NCBI RefSeq assembly: GCF_009733815.1 | Contig: NZ_WNXY01000002.1 | Coordinates: 124,001 to 188,000 of the forward strand | Source of the DNA: Pseudactinotalea suaedae | GTDB lineage: Bacteria > Actinomycetota > Actinomycetes > Actinomycetales > Beutenbergiaceae | Direction of reading: 5' to 3' | Length of the DNA: 64,000 bases | Translations under genes and position numbers: made by a program | Shown: positions 54,859-62,966 of the stretch, one piece after another | How positions within the stretch are numbered: position 1 is the first letter of the stretch | Layout: the number at the start of each line of letters is the position of its first letter | The notes under the pieces: generated by a model | What the model was told of the DNA's origin: nothing | The model's database searches: none | What the model saw: only the letters and a program-made list of their open reading frames with translations

Positions 54859-56682
54859 GTGAACAATGACCCGGTGACGACGACCCACACCCTCGACGCC
54901 GGCGCCGCAGTGACCACGACCACGCTCGTGCACCCGGCGACCGCCGGCCGCGAGTGGTGGCGCAGCGCCGTGATCTACCAGGTCTACCCGCGCAGCTTCG
55001 CGGACGCCGACGGCGACGGTCTCGGCGACCTCGCCGGCGTCACCTCGCGGTTGGGTCACCTCACCCGGCTAGGTGTCGACGCCGTGTGGCTCTCGCCGTT
55101 CTACACCTCGCCGCAGCACGACGCCGGCTACGACGTGGCCGACTACCGCCAGGTGGACCCGCGGTTCGGCACGCTGACGGACGCCGACGCGCTGCTCGAG
55201 AAGGCTCACCGGCTCGGGCTCAAGGTCATCGTCGACCTCGTGCCCAACCACACGAGCAACGAGCACGCGTGGTTCCAGGCCGCTCTTGCCGCAGCGCCGG
55301 GGTCGCCCGAACGAGAGCGGTACGTCTTCCGTGAGGGCCGCGGCGAGCACGGTGAGCTCGCGCCCACGAACTGGATCAGCGTGTTCGGCGGACCCGCGTG
55401 GAGCCGGGTGACCGAGGCCGACGGCTCCCCCGGTCAGTGGTACCTCCACCTCTTCGACGTCACCCAGCCCGACCTCAACTGGGAGAACGAGGAGGTCCGG
55501 CTGGAGCTGGAGTCGATCCTGCGGTTCTGGCTGGACCGAGGCGTCGACGGGTTCCGCGTCGACGTCGCGCACGGGCTCGTCAAGGACCAGTCCTTCCCCG
55601 ACTGGGGGCACCGCACCGACATGGTGAGCGGGCACGACGACGAGGGCGGCGAGGACGAGCTGGGCGACGTCCGCACCGGCGGCCATGCCGATCCTGGTCC
55701 TTCGCCCTACTGGGACCAGCCCGGGGTCCACGAGATCTACCGCCGCTGGCGCCGCGTGCTGGAGTCCTACGACGGCGATCGGTGCCTGGTGGCCGAGGCG
55801 TGGGCCGACGGTCCGGAGAAGATCGCGGCGTACACGCGCCCGGACGAGATGCACCAGGCCTTCAACTTCGACTTCCTGTCGACGCCGTGGGATGCGGAGC
55901 TGCTGCGCGAGTCGATCACCGGCGGCCTCGGTGCCGCCGACGCGGTCGGCGCACCCTGCACCTGGGTGCTCTCCAACCACGACGTGGTGCGGGCCGCGTC
56001 CCGCCTGGGCCTGGCCAAGACCGGCAAGGGCCCGAACGGCATCGGCGCGGACGACCCGCAGCCCGACGCCGAGCAAGGGCTTCGACGGGCGCGTGCTGCG
56101 GCGCTCCTCATGCTCGCGCTGCCCGGCAGCGCCTACCTGTACCAGGGCGAGGAGCTCGGGCTGCCCGAGCACACCACGCTGCCCGACGAGCTCCGCGAGG
56201 ACCCGGCCTACGTCCGCACCGGACGCGCCGAGAAGGGCCGCGACGGCTGCCGCGTGCCGCTTCCCTGGGAGGCGGACGCGCCCGGTTTCGGGTTCTCGCC
56301 CAACGGCGCGACCTGGCTCCCGCAGCCGGCCGACTGGGCGAGCTACGCCGTCGACACCCAGAAGGGGGTGCCCGGTTCGACGCTCGAGACCTACCGCGCC
56401 GCGCTGCGGCTGCGACGGGACTACCGCCTCGGCACCGGCTCGCTCGCCTGGGTCGACGGTCTCGACGACTGCGCCCAGGAGTCGGTGCTCGCCTTCACCA
56501 ACCGTGAGGTCCTCGTGGTCGCCAACCTCGGCGCCACCCCGGTCGAGCTGAGCCTCGGCGTCGAGCTCGTGCACGCCAGCGGTCCCCTGGGTCAGGGGAC
56601 GACCGGTGGCCTGCTGGTGCCGACCGACACCACCGTGTGGGTGCGCCCGGTCCAGCCCGAGCGGTCCGAGCCGGCCCGCTGA
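54859..56682 (+). CDS. Alpha-glucosidase, GH13
   Basis: A 607-residue retaining enzyme that releases glucose from maltose, isomaltose or maltodextrin ends, like trehalulose/oligo-1,6-glucosidases. It has VIYQVYPRSFADADGDGLGDL, region I DLVPNHTSNEH, the nucleophile Asp in GFRVDVAHGLVKD, the acid/base Glu in LVAEAWAD and the stabilising Asp in LSNHDVVR. There is no signal peptide, so it acts in the cytosol on sugars brought in by the importer encoded next to it. The first GTG was used; a second in-frame GTG 5 codons later is possible. Confidence 0.94.
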   Translation: MNNDPVTTTHTLDAGAAVTTTTLVHPATAGREWWRSAVIYQVYPRSFADADGDGLGDLAGVTSRLGHLTRLGVDAVWLSPFYTSPQHDAGYDVADYRQVDPRFGTLTDADALLEKAHRLGLKVIVDLVPNHTSNEHAWFQAALAAAPGSPERERYVFREGRGEHGELAPTNWISVFGGPAWSRVTEADGSPGQWYLHLFDVTQPDLNWENEEVRLELESILRFWLDRGVDGFRVDVAHGLVKDQSFPDWGHRTDMVSGHDDEGGEDELGDVRTGGHADPGPSPYWDQPGVHEIYRRWRRVLESYDGDRCLVAEAWADGPEKIAAYTRPDEMHQAFNFDFLSTPWDAELLRESITGGLGAADAVGAPCTWVLSNHDVVRAASRLGLAKTGKGPNGIGADDPQPDAEQGLRRARAAALLMLALPGSAYLYQGEELGLPEHTTLPDELREDPAYVRTGRAEKGRDGCRVPLPWEADAPGFGFSPNGATWLPQPADWASYAVDTQKGVPGSTLETYRAALRLRRDYRLGTGSLAWVDGLDDCAQESVLAFTNREVLVVANLGATPVELSLGVELVHASGPLGQGTTGGLLVPTDTTVWVRPVQPERSEPAR

Positions 56683-56697
56683 GCGAGGCGGGCTGGC

Positions 56698-57585
56698 TCA
56701 GCCCTTGACGGCGCCCGCCGTCAGCCCGCCCACGATGTAGCGCTGCAGGAACTGGAACAGCAGCACGATCGGGATCGAGGCCAGCACCGCGCCGGCGGCG
56801 AAGATGCCCCAGCGGGCGTCGAACTGTCCCGAGACGAACTGGTACAGCCCCACGGCGACCGTCAGCTGGTCCTGCTGCGTCAGCACCACGCGCGCGATGA
56901 TGAAGTCGCTGAACGAGCCGACGAAGCTGAGCAGCGCCACGACCGCCAGCACCGGGGCGACCAGGCGCAGGATGATCGTGAAGAAGATCCGGCTGTGCGA
57001 GGCGCCGTCGATGCGGGCCGCCTCGTCCAGCTCACGTGGCACCGAGTTGAAGAAGCCGTACATGAGGAACGTGTTGGCTCCCAGCGCGCCGCCGAGATAG
57101 ACAGCGATCAGCCCCATCCGGCTGTTGAGACCGAGGATCGGGATCGCGTTGCCGAGCGCGAGCAGCAGCAGCAGGATCGCCACGAACGCCAGCAGCTGGG
57201 GGAACATCTGCAGCAGCAGCAGCAACGTCAGCGCGTTGCGGCGGCCCTTGAACCGGAAGCGGGAGAAGGCGTACGCGGCCGCGGCGGCCATCAGCACGGT
57301 CCCGATCGCCGAGACGCCGCCGATGATCAGCGAGTTGAGCATCCACTGCCAGAACAGGGTCTCGAAGAGCGCCTCGTACTGCGTGGTGGTCACCGAGGTG
57401 AACAAGCCCGTGGTGCCGCTCAGCGTGCCGCGCCGCGAGAGCGAGGCCGAGATCACGAACACGATCGGGAAGGCGGCGTACGCGATCGCCACCACCGCCA
57501 CGAGGTAGCGCCAGGACAGGTCGCGCCACCACCGGTTGCGCCGTGCCGCCTTGCGCAGCCCGGTCGCATCGGTCACAGCAGCCAT
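56698..57585 (-). CDS. malG: Maltodextrin-type ABC permease, MalG-like
   Basis: A 295-residue permease with six membrane segments. The EAA loop EVPxELDEAARIDGA-type sequence is NSVPRELDEAARIDGASHSRIFFTIILRLVAP, and the C terminus GGLTAGAVKG is characteristic of MalG, where it enters the ATPase dimer. The ATG lies 1 base after the malF stop. No ATPase gene is in the cluster, so a shared MsiK-type ATPase encoded elsewhere probably drives it, as in Streptomyces. Confidence 0.93.
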   Translation of the reverse strand: MAAVTDATGLRKAARRNRWWRDLSWRYLVAVVAIAYAAFPIVFVISASLSRRGTLSGTTGLFTSVTTTQYEALFETLFWQWMLNSLIIGGVSAIGTVLMAAAAAYAFSRFRFKGRRNALTLLLLLQMFPQLLAFVAILLLLLALGNAIPILGLNSRMGLIAVYLGGALGANTFLMYGFFNSVPRELDEAARIDGASHSRIFFTIILRLVAPVLAVVALLSFVGSFSDFIIARVVLTQQDQLTVAVGLYQFVSGQFDARWGIFAAGAVLASIPIVLLFQFLQRYIVGGLTAGAVKG

Positions 57586-57586
57586 C

Positions 57587-59176
57587 TCAGAGCACCTCCT
57601 CGAGCTTGCGTGTCTGTCTGAAGCCCAACCACGAGACCAGGCCGACGATGACGAAGATGAGGATCGACATCGCAGCCGCCAGCCCGTACTGCTTGGTGCC
57701 CGCGACGACAGCCACCTTGTAGACGACCGAGATCAGGATGTCGGTCTCCCCCAGCGCCAGCGGGTGGCCCGGGATGTTGGGACCGCCCTCGGTCACGAAG
57801 TAGATGAGGTTGAAGTTGTTGAAGTTGAAGGAGAACGAGGCGATCAGCAGCGGTGCCACCGAGATCATCAGCAGGGGCAGCGTGATCGAGCGGAACACCC
57901 GGAACGGTTTCGCGCCGTCGATCTTCGCGGCCTCGTACACATCGCCAGGGATCGCCTGCAGCGCGCCGGTGGCGATGAGGAACATGTACGGGAAGCCGAG
58001 CCACAGGTTCACCGCGATGATCGAGAACCGCGCGAGCCACTCCTCGGTCAGCCACGGGATGTCCGCGCCGCCGAGGATCGTCGAGTTGATGAAGCCGTAG
58101 GGGTTGTTGAGCATGCCCTTCCAGACCAGCGCGGCGAGGAAGCCGGGGAACGCGTAGGGCAGGATCAGCAGCGACCGGATCAGCTTGCGACCCCGCACGG
58201 CGGGGTGGTTAAACGTCATGGCGAGGAACAGGCCGAGGAAGAACGTCGTCGCGACCGACAGGAACGCGAACGCGAACGTCCAGGCACCTGCCTGCAGGAG
58301 CGCGCTGCTGATCCGGGAGTCGGTCAGCATCCGCTGGAAGTTCTCGAACCCGATGGTCACCGGCCAGCCGGGGGTCAGCCTGGTGCCGTCCTGGGACTCG
58401 AAGAAGCCGCGGTCGTTCGGGGTGTAGACGGCGTCGGTCGTGACATCGGTGAAGGTGTCGGCGGCCTCGTCGTAGGAGAACCGGGGCGAGGACTGGAAGC
58501 CGACCGCGCCGGTCTGGGTGCGCACCCAGCCGTCCTCGGGGTCGTCGGAGAACGGCACCCGCAGCGCCGTCACCTCGCCCTGCACCTCGAGCACCTCAGC
58601 GAGGCTGAGGATCTGCCAGCCGGGCACCTCCTGGGGTGCGCCGCGATCGTCGATCGTCGCGCCGTCGACCGTGTCGAGCGGCTCGTCCGCGGTGCCCGCC
58701 TCGACGGTGTCGTCGACCACGACCGCGAAGCCGAGCTCTCCTGCCTCGTTCCGGACGACCTTGAGCGGTAGGTCGACCGCGCCCTCGACCCGGACGTCAC
58801 CGGTGCGCAGGATCTGCTCGATCGCCTGGTCGCGCGAGATCGTGTTCTCGGAGCCGTAGTTGGTGAACGCGATGTAGGCCGTGTAGCCCATCGTGAAGAC
58901 CTGGTACACGAGCAGGAAGATCACGCCCGGCAGCAGATACTTCGCCGGCACCATGCGCTTGCTGAAGTACACCCAGTTGACGACCACCAGGAGCACGACG
59001 GTGACGGCGAGGATCCACCACTCCTCCACCATGAACGAGGAGTAGACGGCGTACAGCAGCCCGGCGTTGATCACCGCCATCACGGCGAGCTTGGCGAACC
59101 ACCAGCCGTTGAGCTCGCGGGCGTGCGAGGTGCTCCCCCGGGCCGGGGTCTCGTCCTTGGTGGCAACCGTGCTCAT
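57587..59176 (-). CDS. malF: Maltodextrin-type ABC permease, MalF-like
   Basis: A 529-residue permease. Several N-terminal membrane segments precede a large extracytoplasmic domain (about residues 105-275, as in E. coli MalF P2), followed by the core permease with EAA loop QAIPGDVYEAAKIDGAKPFRVFRSITLPLL. CGGAGTG lies before the ATG. It is separated from malE by 137 bases that hold two hairpins, which probably lower its expression relative to the binding protein. Confidence 0.93.
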   Translation of the reverse strand: MSTVATKDETPARGSTSHARELNGWWFAKLAVMAVINAGLLYAVYSSFMVEEWWILAVTVVLLVVVNWVYFSKRMVPAKYLLPGVIFLLVYQVFTMGYTAYIAFTNYGSENTISRDQAIEQILRTGDVRVEGAVDLPLKVVRNEAGELGFAVVVDDTVEAGTADEPLDTVDGATIDDRGAPQEVPGWQILSLAEVLEVQGEVTALRVPFSDDPEDGWVRTQTGAVGFQSSPRFSYDEAADTFTDVTTDAVYTPNDRGFFESQDGTRLTPGWPVTIGFENFQRMLTDSRISSALLQAGAWTFAFAFLSVATTFFLGLFLAMTFNHPAVRGRKLIRSLLILPYAFPGFLAALVWKGMLNNPYGFINSTILGGADIPWLTEEWLARFSIIAVNLWLGFPYMFLIATGALQAIPGDVYEAAKIDGAKPFRVFRSITLPLLMISVAPLLIASFSFNFNNFNLIYFVTEGGPNIPGHPLALGETDILISVVYKVAVVAGTKQYGLAAAMSILIFVIVGLVSWLGFRQTRKLEEVL

Positions 59177-59246
59177 CAACACTCCGAGGGTGGCGCGCGT
59201 CGCGCTGTTGGGTATCGCTCCGAACGCGAAGGTACGGGGATGCGGC

Positions 59247-59308
59247 CTCGGAGGCGCCGTGTTCACGACGCCCCCGAGGACCTGCCGCCGCGCGCTCTCG
59301 CGCGGCGG
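59247..59308 (-). terminator. Hairpin pair between malE and malF
   Basis: Read leftwards, the first hairpin (59285-59308) is a perfect 10-bp stem CCGCCGCGCG/CGCGCGGCGG with a 4-base loop, 5 bases after the malE stop. The second (about 59247-59281) is imperfect, with arms CCTCGG...CCGAGG around inner GGCG/CGCC and CGT/ACG pairs. Together they resemble the message-stabilising or attenuating hairpins known between malE and malF in other bacteria. Confidence 0.55.
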
Positions 59309-59313
59309 GCGGA

Positions 59314-60576
59314 TCAGCCGATCGCGCCCTGGATGTTCTCGACCATCGTCTGCCAGGCGGCAGCGGGGTCGCTTGCGTCACCGGCGATGATGTCGGCCTG
59401 CGTGGTGCCCCAGAACTCCCAGACCGCGCCCATCTGCGGCAGCGTCGGCATCGGGACACCGACCTCACCGGCCGCCGCGAAGCCCGCGACGATCGGGTCG
59501 TCGGCCGACACGGCGTCGGACGCACTGGTCAGTGCGGGGATGCGGCCGCCGGAGGTGTACAGAGCGGTCTGCACCTCGTCCGTCGCGACGTAGTCGAGGA
59601 GGAACGAGTTCGCCAGCAGCTGGTTCTCGGACGTGGCGTTGACGAAGAAGCCCTGCACGCCCACGAACGGGGTCGCGGTCTCGCTACCCGCCGCGGGGAT
59701 CGGCAGCACCGAGACCTCGAGCCCGGCGTCGGTGAAGGCCGAGATGTTCCAGGGGCCGGTCACGATGAAGGCCGACTCGCCGTTGGCGAACGCCTCCTTG
59801 GCGATGTCGGCGGTGACAGCGGTCTGGAGCGCACCGGTACCGGCGGCGCCGTTGGCGGCGAGCCACTCAGCGAACGCGGTGCCGGCCTCGCCACCGAGCG
59901 CGAGCTCAGGGACGTAGGCGCCGCTCTCGTCGGTCGCGAACACCGGTGCACCGAACGAGGTCTGGAACGGGTACATGTGGTACGCGTCACCGCCGTCGCC
60001 CTGCTGCAGCAGCACCGGGTACTGAACGCCTGCGGCCTCACCGGCGGCGATCATCTCGTCCCAGGTGGCGGGCGCGACGTCGGTCAGGCCGTCGTTGCGG
60101 ACGAGCGCGATATTCTCGATGCCGTAGGGCACGCCGTAGTTGGAGCCCTCGTAGTTGAAGGCGTTGACCGCCACGTCGACGAACTCCTCGGACCTGACAC
60201 CGAGGTCGACCGGAGCGACGACGCCGGCGGTCACGAGCTCGCCGGTCCAGTCGTGCGCGCCGACGATCACGTCGGGGCCCTCACCGGTCGGTGCCTGCGC
60301 GAGGAACTCGGGGCGGATGTCGTCGAAGTTCTTCTGCACGATCTCGACGGTGACGCCGGTCTCGGACTCGAACTGTGCGGCGACCTCGGTCAGCGGCTCG
60401 GCACGGAGCTCGTCCGCCCAGATCGTGAGCGTGCCGCTGGCTGCGGGCTCGCTGGTCTCCTCGCCGGTGCTCTCGCCGTCGGTGGTGGTCTCCGTGTCGG
60501 TGCCACCGCCGCTCTGGCATGCGGCCAAGGCCAGGGTCAGGCCTGCTGCCGCAGCGATCATGATGCTTCGACGCAT
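59314..60576 (-). CDS. malE: Maltodextrin-type solute-binding lipoprotein, MalE-like
   Basis: A 420-residue family-1 binding protein. A lipoprotein signal peptide ends LTLALAACQSGGG, followed by an acidic Thr/Glu/Ser linker. The mature part shows TLTIWADELRAEPLTEVAAQFESETGVTVEIVQK, a maltose-binding-protein-like start, and FIVTGPWNISAFTDAGLEVSVLPIP. AGGAG lies before the ATG. A promoter with an operator-like palindrome precedes it. The sugar is inferred to be maltose or maltodextrin from the flanking alpha-glucosidase and amylase genes. Confidence 0.92.
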   Translation of the reverse strand: MRRSIMIAAAAGLTLALAACQSGGGTDTETTTDGESTGEETSEPAASGTLTIWADELRAEPLTEVAAQFESETGVTVEIVQKNFDDIRPEFLAQAPTGEGPDVIVGAHDWTGELVTAGVVAPVDLGVRSEEFVDVAVNAFNYEGSNYGVPYGIENIALVRNDGLTDVAPATWDEMIAAGEAAGVQYPVLLQQGDGGDAYHMYPFQTSFGAPVFATDESGAYVPELALGGEAGTAFAEWLAANGAAGTGALQTAVTADIAKEAFANGESAFIVTGPWNISAFTDAGLEVSVLPIPAAGSETATPFVGVQGFFVNATSENQLLANSFLLDYVATDEVQTALYTSGGRIPALTSASDAVSADDPIVAGFAAAGEVGVPMPTLPQMGAVWEFWGTTQADIIAGDASDPAAAWQTMVENIQGAIG

Positions 60577-60645
60577 CTGTCCACTCCTGTGTGTGTCGTG
60601 ACTCGGCCTGCGTCGCGACGTAGCGAACGGGGCCCTGTTCCGAGA

Positions 60646-60682
60646 AAGGTAACCGCGATCCTTCCGCCTTGCAAGAGTTTGC
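60646..60682 (-). promoter_or_regulatory. malE promoter with overlapping operator-like site
   Basis: On the minus strand TTGCAA (60669-60674) and TACCTT (60646-60651) are 17 bases apart. The -35 lies within GCAA-N4-TTGC (60671-60682), a GCAA/TTGC palindrome of the kind bound by MalR-type LacI regulators. The divergent LacI gene starts 51 bases to the right. Confidence 0.55.
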
Positions 60683-60732
60683 TGTAACTTTCAGGTCACG
60701 TTGCAGACGTGCACGTCAGACATGGAGGTCTC

Positions 60733-61770
60733 GTGAGCTCGACCAGCACCAGCCGCACTCGGCTGACCGATCTCGCCGACATGGCGGGGGTCAGCACGGC
60801 GACCGTCTCGCGCGTGCTCAACGGCAAACCGGGTGTGGCCGGCGAGACCCGGCAGTCGGTGCTGCAGGCCCTCGACCTGCTCGGCTACGAGCGGCCCGAG
60901 CGGCTGCGAGGTCGCTCGGTCGGGCTGATCGGGCTCGTGGTCCCCGAGCTGACCAACCCCGTGTTCCCGCTGTTCGCGCAGCGCATCTCCGCCTCGTTGG
61001 CCAGCTCCGGGTTCACGCCGCTGCTGTGCACCCAGGTCGCCGGCGGCACCACCGAGGACGAGTTCACCGAGATGCTGCGCGACCACGGCGTCGACGGCAT
61101 CGTGTTCGTCTCCGGGCTGCACGCCGACCGCAAGGCCTCCACCGAGCGCTACCACCGGCTGCGCAGCGACGGCGTGCCGATGGTGCTGGTCAACGGGTAC
61201 ATCGACGGGCTCGATGCCTCCTTCATCTCGGCCGACGACGTGGAGGCCATGGAGCTCGCCGTGCGCCACCTCTCCTCGCTCGGTCACCAGCAGATCGGCC
61301 TGGCAGTGGGACCGGACCGGTTCACACCGGTCGTCAGGAAGATCGAGGGGTTCGCCGCGGCGATGAAGCAGAACCTCGGCGTCATCGACACCGCGCCGTG
61401 GGTCTCGTCCTCGCTGTTCACCCTCGAGGGCGGCCAGGCCGCCGCCAAGGAGCTGATCGAGAAGGGGTGCACGGGCATCGTGTGCGCCTCCGACGTGATG
61501 GCGCTCGGGGCCGTCAAGGCGGCGCGTGCCCTGGGTCTGCGCGTTCCCGAGGACGTCTCGGTGATCGGCTACGACGACTCCCCGCTGATCGCCTTCACCG
61601 ACCCGCCGCTCACCACGATCCGGCAGCGCGTCGAGGAGATGTCTGCCGCGGCCGTCAACGCCCTGCTCAGCGAGATCGGGGGCGGCGGCGCCCCCCGCAC
61701 CGAGCTCGTCTACTCCCCCGAGCTGATCGTCCGCGGCTCCACAGCTCCCGCCCCGCCCCGCCCGAGCTGA
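60733..61770 (+). CDS. LacI-family regulator of the maltodextrin locus (MalR-like)
   Basis: A 345-residue LacI regulator. The helix-turn-helix is RLTDLADMAGVSTATVSRVLNGKPGVAGETRQSVLQALDLLGY, with the hinge region ERPERLRGRS; the effector domain resembles sugar-binding LacI proteins (VVPELTNPVFPLFAQRI, VIGYDDSPLIAFTDPPLTTIRQ). GGAGGT lies just before the GTG. Its position, divergent from malE, points to repression of malEFG in the absence of maltodextrins. Two 28-bp repeats follow its stop. Confidence 0.93.
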   Translation: MSSTSTSRTRLTDLADMAGVSTATVSRVLNGKPGVAGETRQSVLQALDLLGYERPERLRGRSVGLIGLVVPELTNPVFPLFAQRISASLASSGFTPLLCTQVAGGTTEDEFTEMLRDHGVDGIVFVSGLHADRKASTERYHRLRSDGVPMVLVNGYIDGLDASFISADDVEAMELAVRHLSSLGHQQIGLAVGPDRFTPVVRKIEGFAAAMKQNLGVIDTAPWVSSSLFTLEGGQAAAKELIEKGCTGIVCASDVMALGAVKAARALGLRVPEDVSVIGYDDSPLIAFTDPPLTTIRQRVEEMSAAAVNALLSEIGGGGAPRTELVYSPELIVRGSTAPAPPRPS

Positions 61771-61782
61771 CCCCCCTCCCGA

Positions 61783-61828
61783 TTTCAACGCACTTCCGAC
61801 CCGTTCCCGATTTCAACGCACTTTCGAC
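61783..61828 (+). repeat. Two 28-bp tandem repeat units (left array)
   Basis: The 18-base core TTTCAACGCACTTYCGAC occurs at 61783-61800 and 61811-61828, a period of 28 bases with a 10-base spacer. The same family occurs three times in opposite orientation at 62889-62962, on the other side of the AbiEi/DUF559 gene. Confidence 0.75.
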
Positions 61829-61922
61829 GCCGGTTTCCACAGACGGTCGCCGATGCACCTCTGTCCACAGCACCCCATGACGGGTGTTGTGACCGGCTGT
61901 CCGACGGGGCTGAGATCGCACG

Positions 61923-62813
61923 ATGGACATGGGTCGGCTGAGAGCGGTCACCGAACGCACCCTCGGGGTGTTCACCCCCGCGATCGCTGAGGAGAACGGG
62001 GTCGTGCGCCGTGATCTCCTCCGCCTCCGCAGGACGGGCCAGGTCAGGCACGTCTGCGGTCGAGGCCTGGCGATCGGCAACGACCCGCCGACGTTGCAGC
62101 AGCGCGTCATCGCCGCCCACCTGACGTGGCCAGACTCGATCGTCTGTTTTCGTACCGCGGCCCTGATCCACGGATGGCCTGTGGATGACGACGGCGCCAC
62201 GCACGTTCTTCTCCCGAACGGCCGCAAGCCTTTCGGAGGTCTGGCAACGCATCACTGGAGTGTCAGACCTCTCGAAGTGGTCGACGCCGGGCTCTGGCGC
62301 GTCACTGACCGGAGGACCACGCTGGCCGACTGTCTCGGCCGACTTCCCGCGAGCGAGGCGTGGGGACTCCTTGCGTGGCTATGGACGCGCGACCTCATCA
62401 CCGTCGACGATCTCGAGGCGCAGATCGCCGACCGGAAGCATCTCTACGGAATCGTGCGGCTCCGACGGATGCTCGCGGCGGTCCGACGCGGCGCCGTCAG
62501 CCCGGCCGAGATCGAGCTCCAGGACTTCCTCACCAACCGAGGCTTCGAGGGCTGGATCGGCGACCAGAAGATCATCGTCCGGGGCAGGATCATCGCCAGG
62601 GCCGACATCCTCTTCGTCGCTGAGCGGGTGATCATCGAGTTCGACGGCGAGCTTGCTCACCCTGAGTCGGCTTCCGCAACCGATCAGGCGCGCGACAAGC
62701 GATTGGACGATCTTGGCTATCACGTGATCCGCGTGCGCTGGGAGCGGCTGATCCATGAGCCGCGCGATCTCGTGAACGAGATTCGCGTCGCCCTCGCCGC
62801 CCGCGCCGCGTGA
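61923..62813 (+). CDS. AbiEi-like/DUF559 protein
   Basis: A 296-residue protein. The N-terminal part (about residues 20-170) looks like the AbiEi antitoxin winged-helix family: NGVVRRDLLRLRRTGQVRHVCGRGLAIG, then SIVCFRTAALIHGW. The C terminus (about 195-290) is a DUF559 Vsr-like nuclease fold with the PD-(D/E)xK-type residues in RIIARADILFVAERVIIEFDGELAH and DKRLDDLGYHVIRVRW. No AbiEii toxin gene is adjacent, so it is probably one of the many solitary actinobacterial copies. It lies between two arrays of 28-bp repeats and interrupts the maltodextrin locus. Confidence 0.8.
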   Translation: MDMGRLRAVTERTLGVFTPAIAEENGVVRRDLLRLRRTGQVRHVCGRGLAIGNDPPTLQQRVIAAHLTWPDSIVCFRTAALIHGWPVDDDGATHVLLPNGRKPFGGLATHHWSVRPLEVVDAGLWRVTDRRTTLADCLGRLPASEAWGLLAWLWTRDLITVDDLEAQIADRKHLYGIVRLRRMLAAVRRGAVSPAEIELQDFLTNRGFEGWIGDQKIIVRGRIIARADILFVAERVIIEFDGELAHPESASATDQARDKRLDDLGYHVIRVRWERLIHEPRDLVNEIRVALAARAA

Positions 62814-62888
62814 CGGTGCGTCGACGACCTTGCGCGCGACAGCGCCAACCGGCGTCCTCCCGAGGCAGGGCTGGGACGGCAACTCGGA

Positions 62889-62962
62889 GCTGGAAGTGCG
62901 GTGAAATCGTGCCGTGGTCGAAAGGGCGGTGAAACCGCGCCGTGGTCGAAAGTGCGTTGAAA
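62889..62962 (-). repeat. Three 28-bp tandem repeat units (right array, inverted)
   Basis: On the minus strand the core TTTCAMCGCMCTTYC occurs at 62945-62962, 62917-62934 and 62889-62906, with a constant 28-base period. The unit at 62945-62962 is identical over 18 bases to the left-array unit at 61811-61828 but in the opposite orientation. The last unit has diverged at its end (AGC in place of GAC). The array ends 5 bases before the stop of the amylase gene. Confidence 0.75.
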
Positions 62963-62966
62963 GCGG

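Noticed and set aside
61783-62962. 28-bp repeats as a CRISPR array
   Set aside because: The spacing between cores is only 10 bases and the inter-core bases are themselves similar, so there are no spacers; no cas genes are present.
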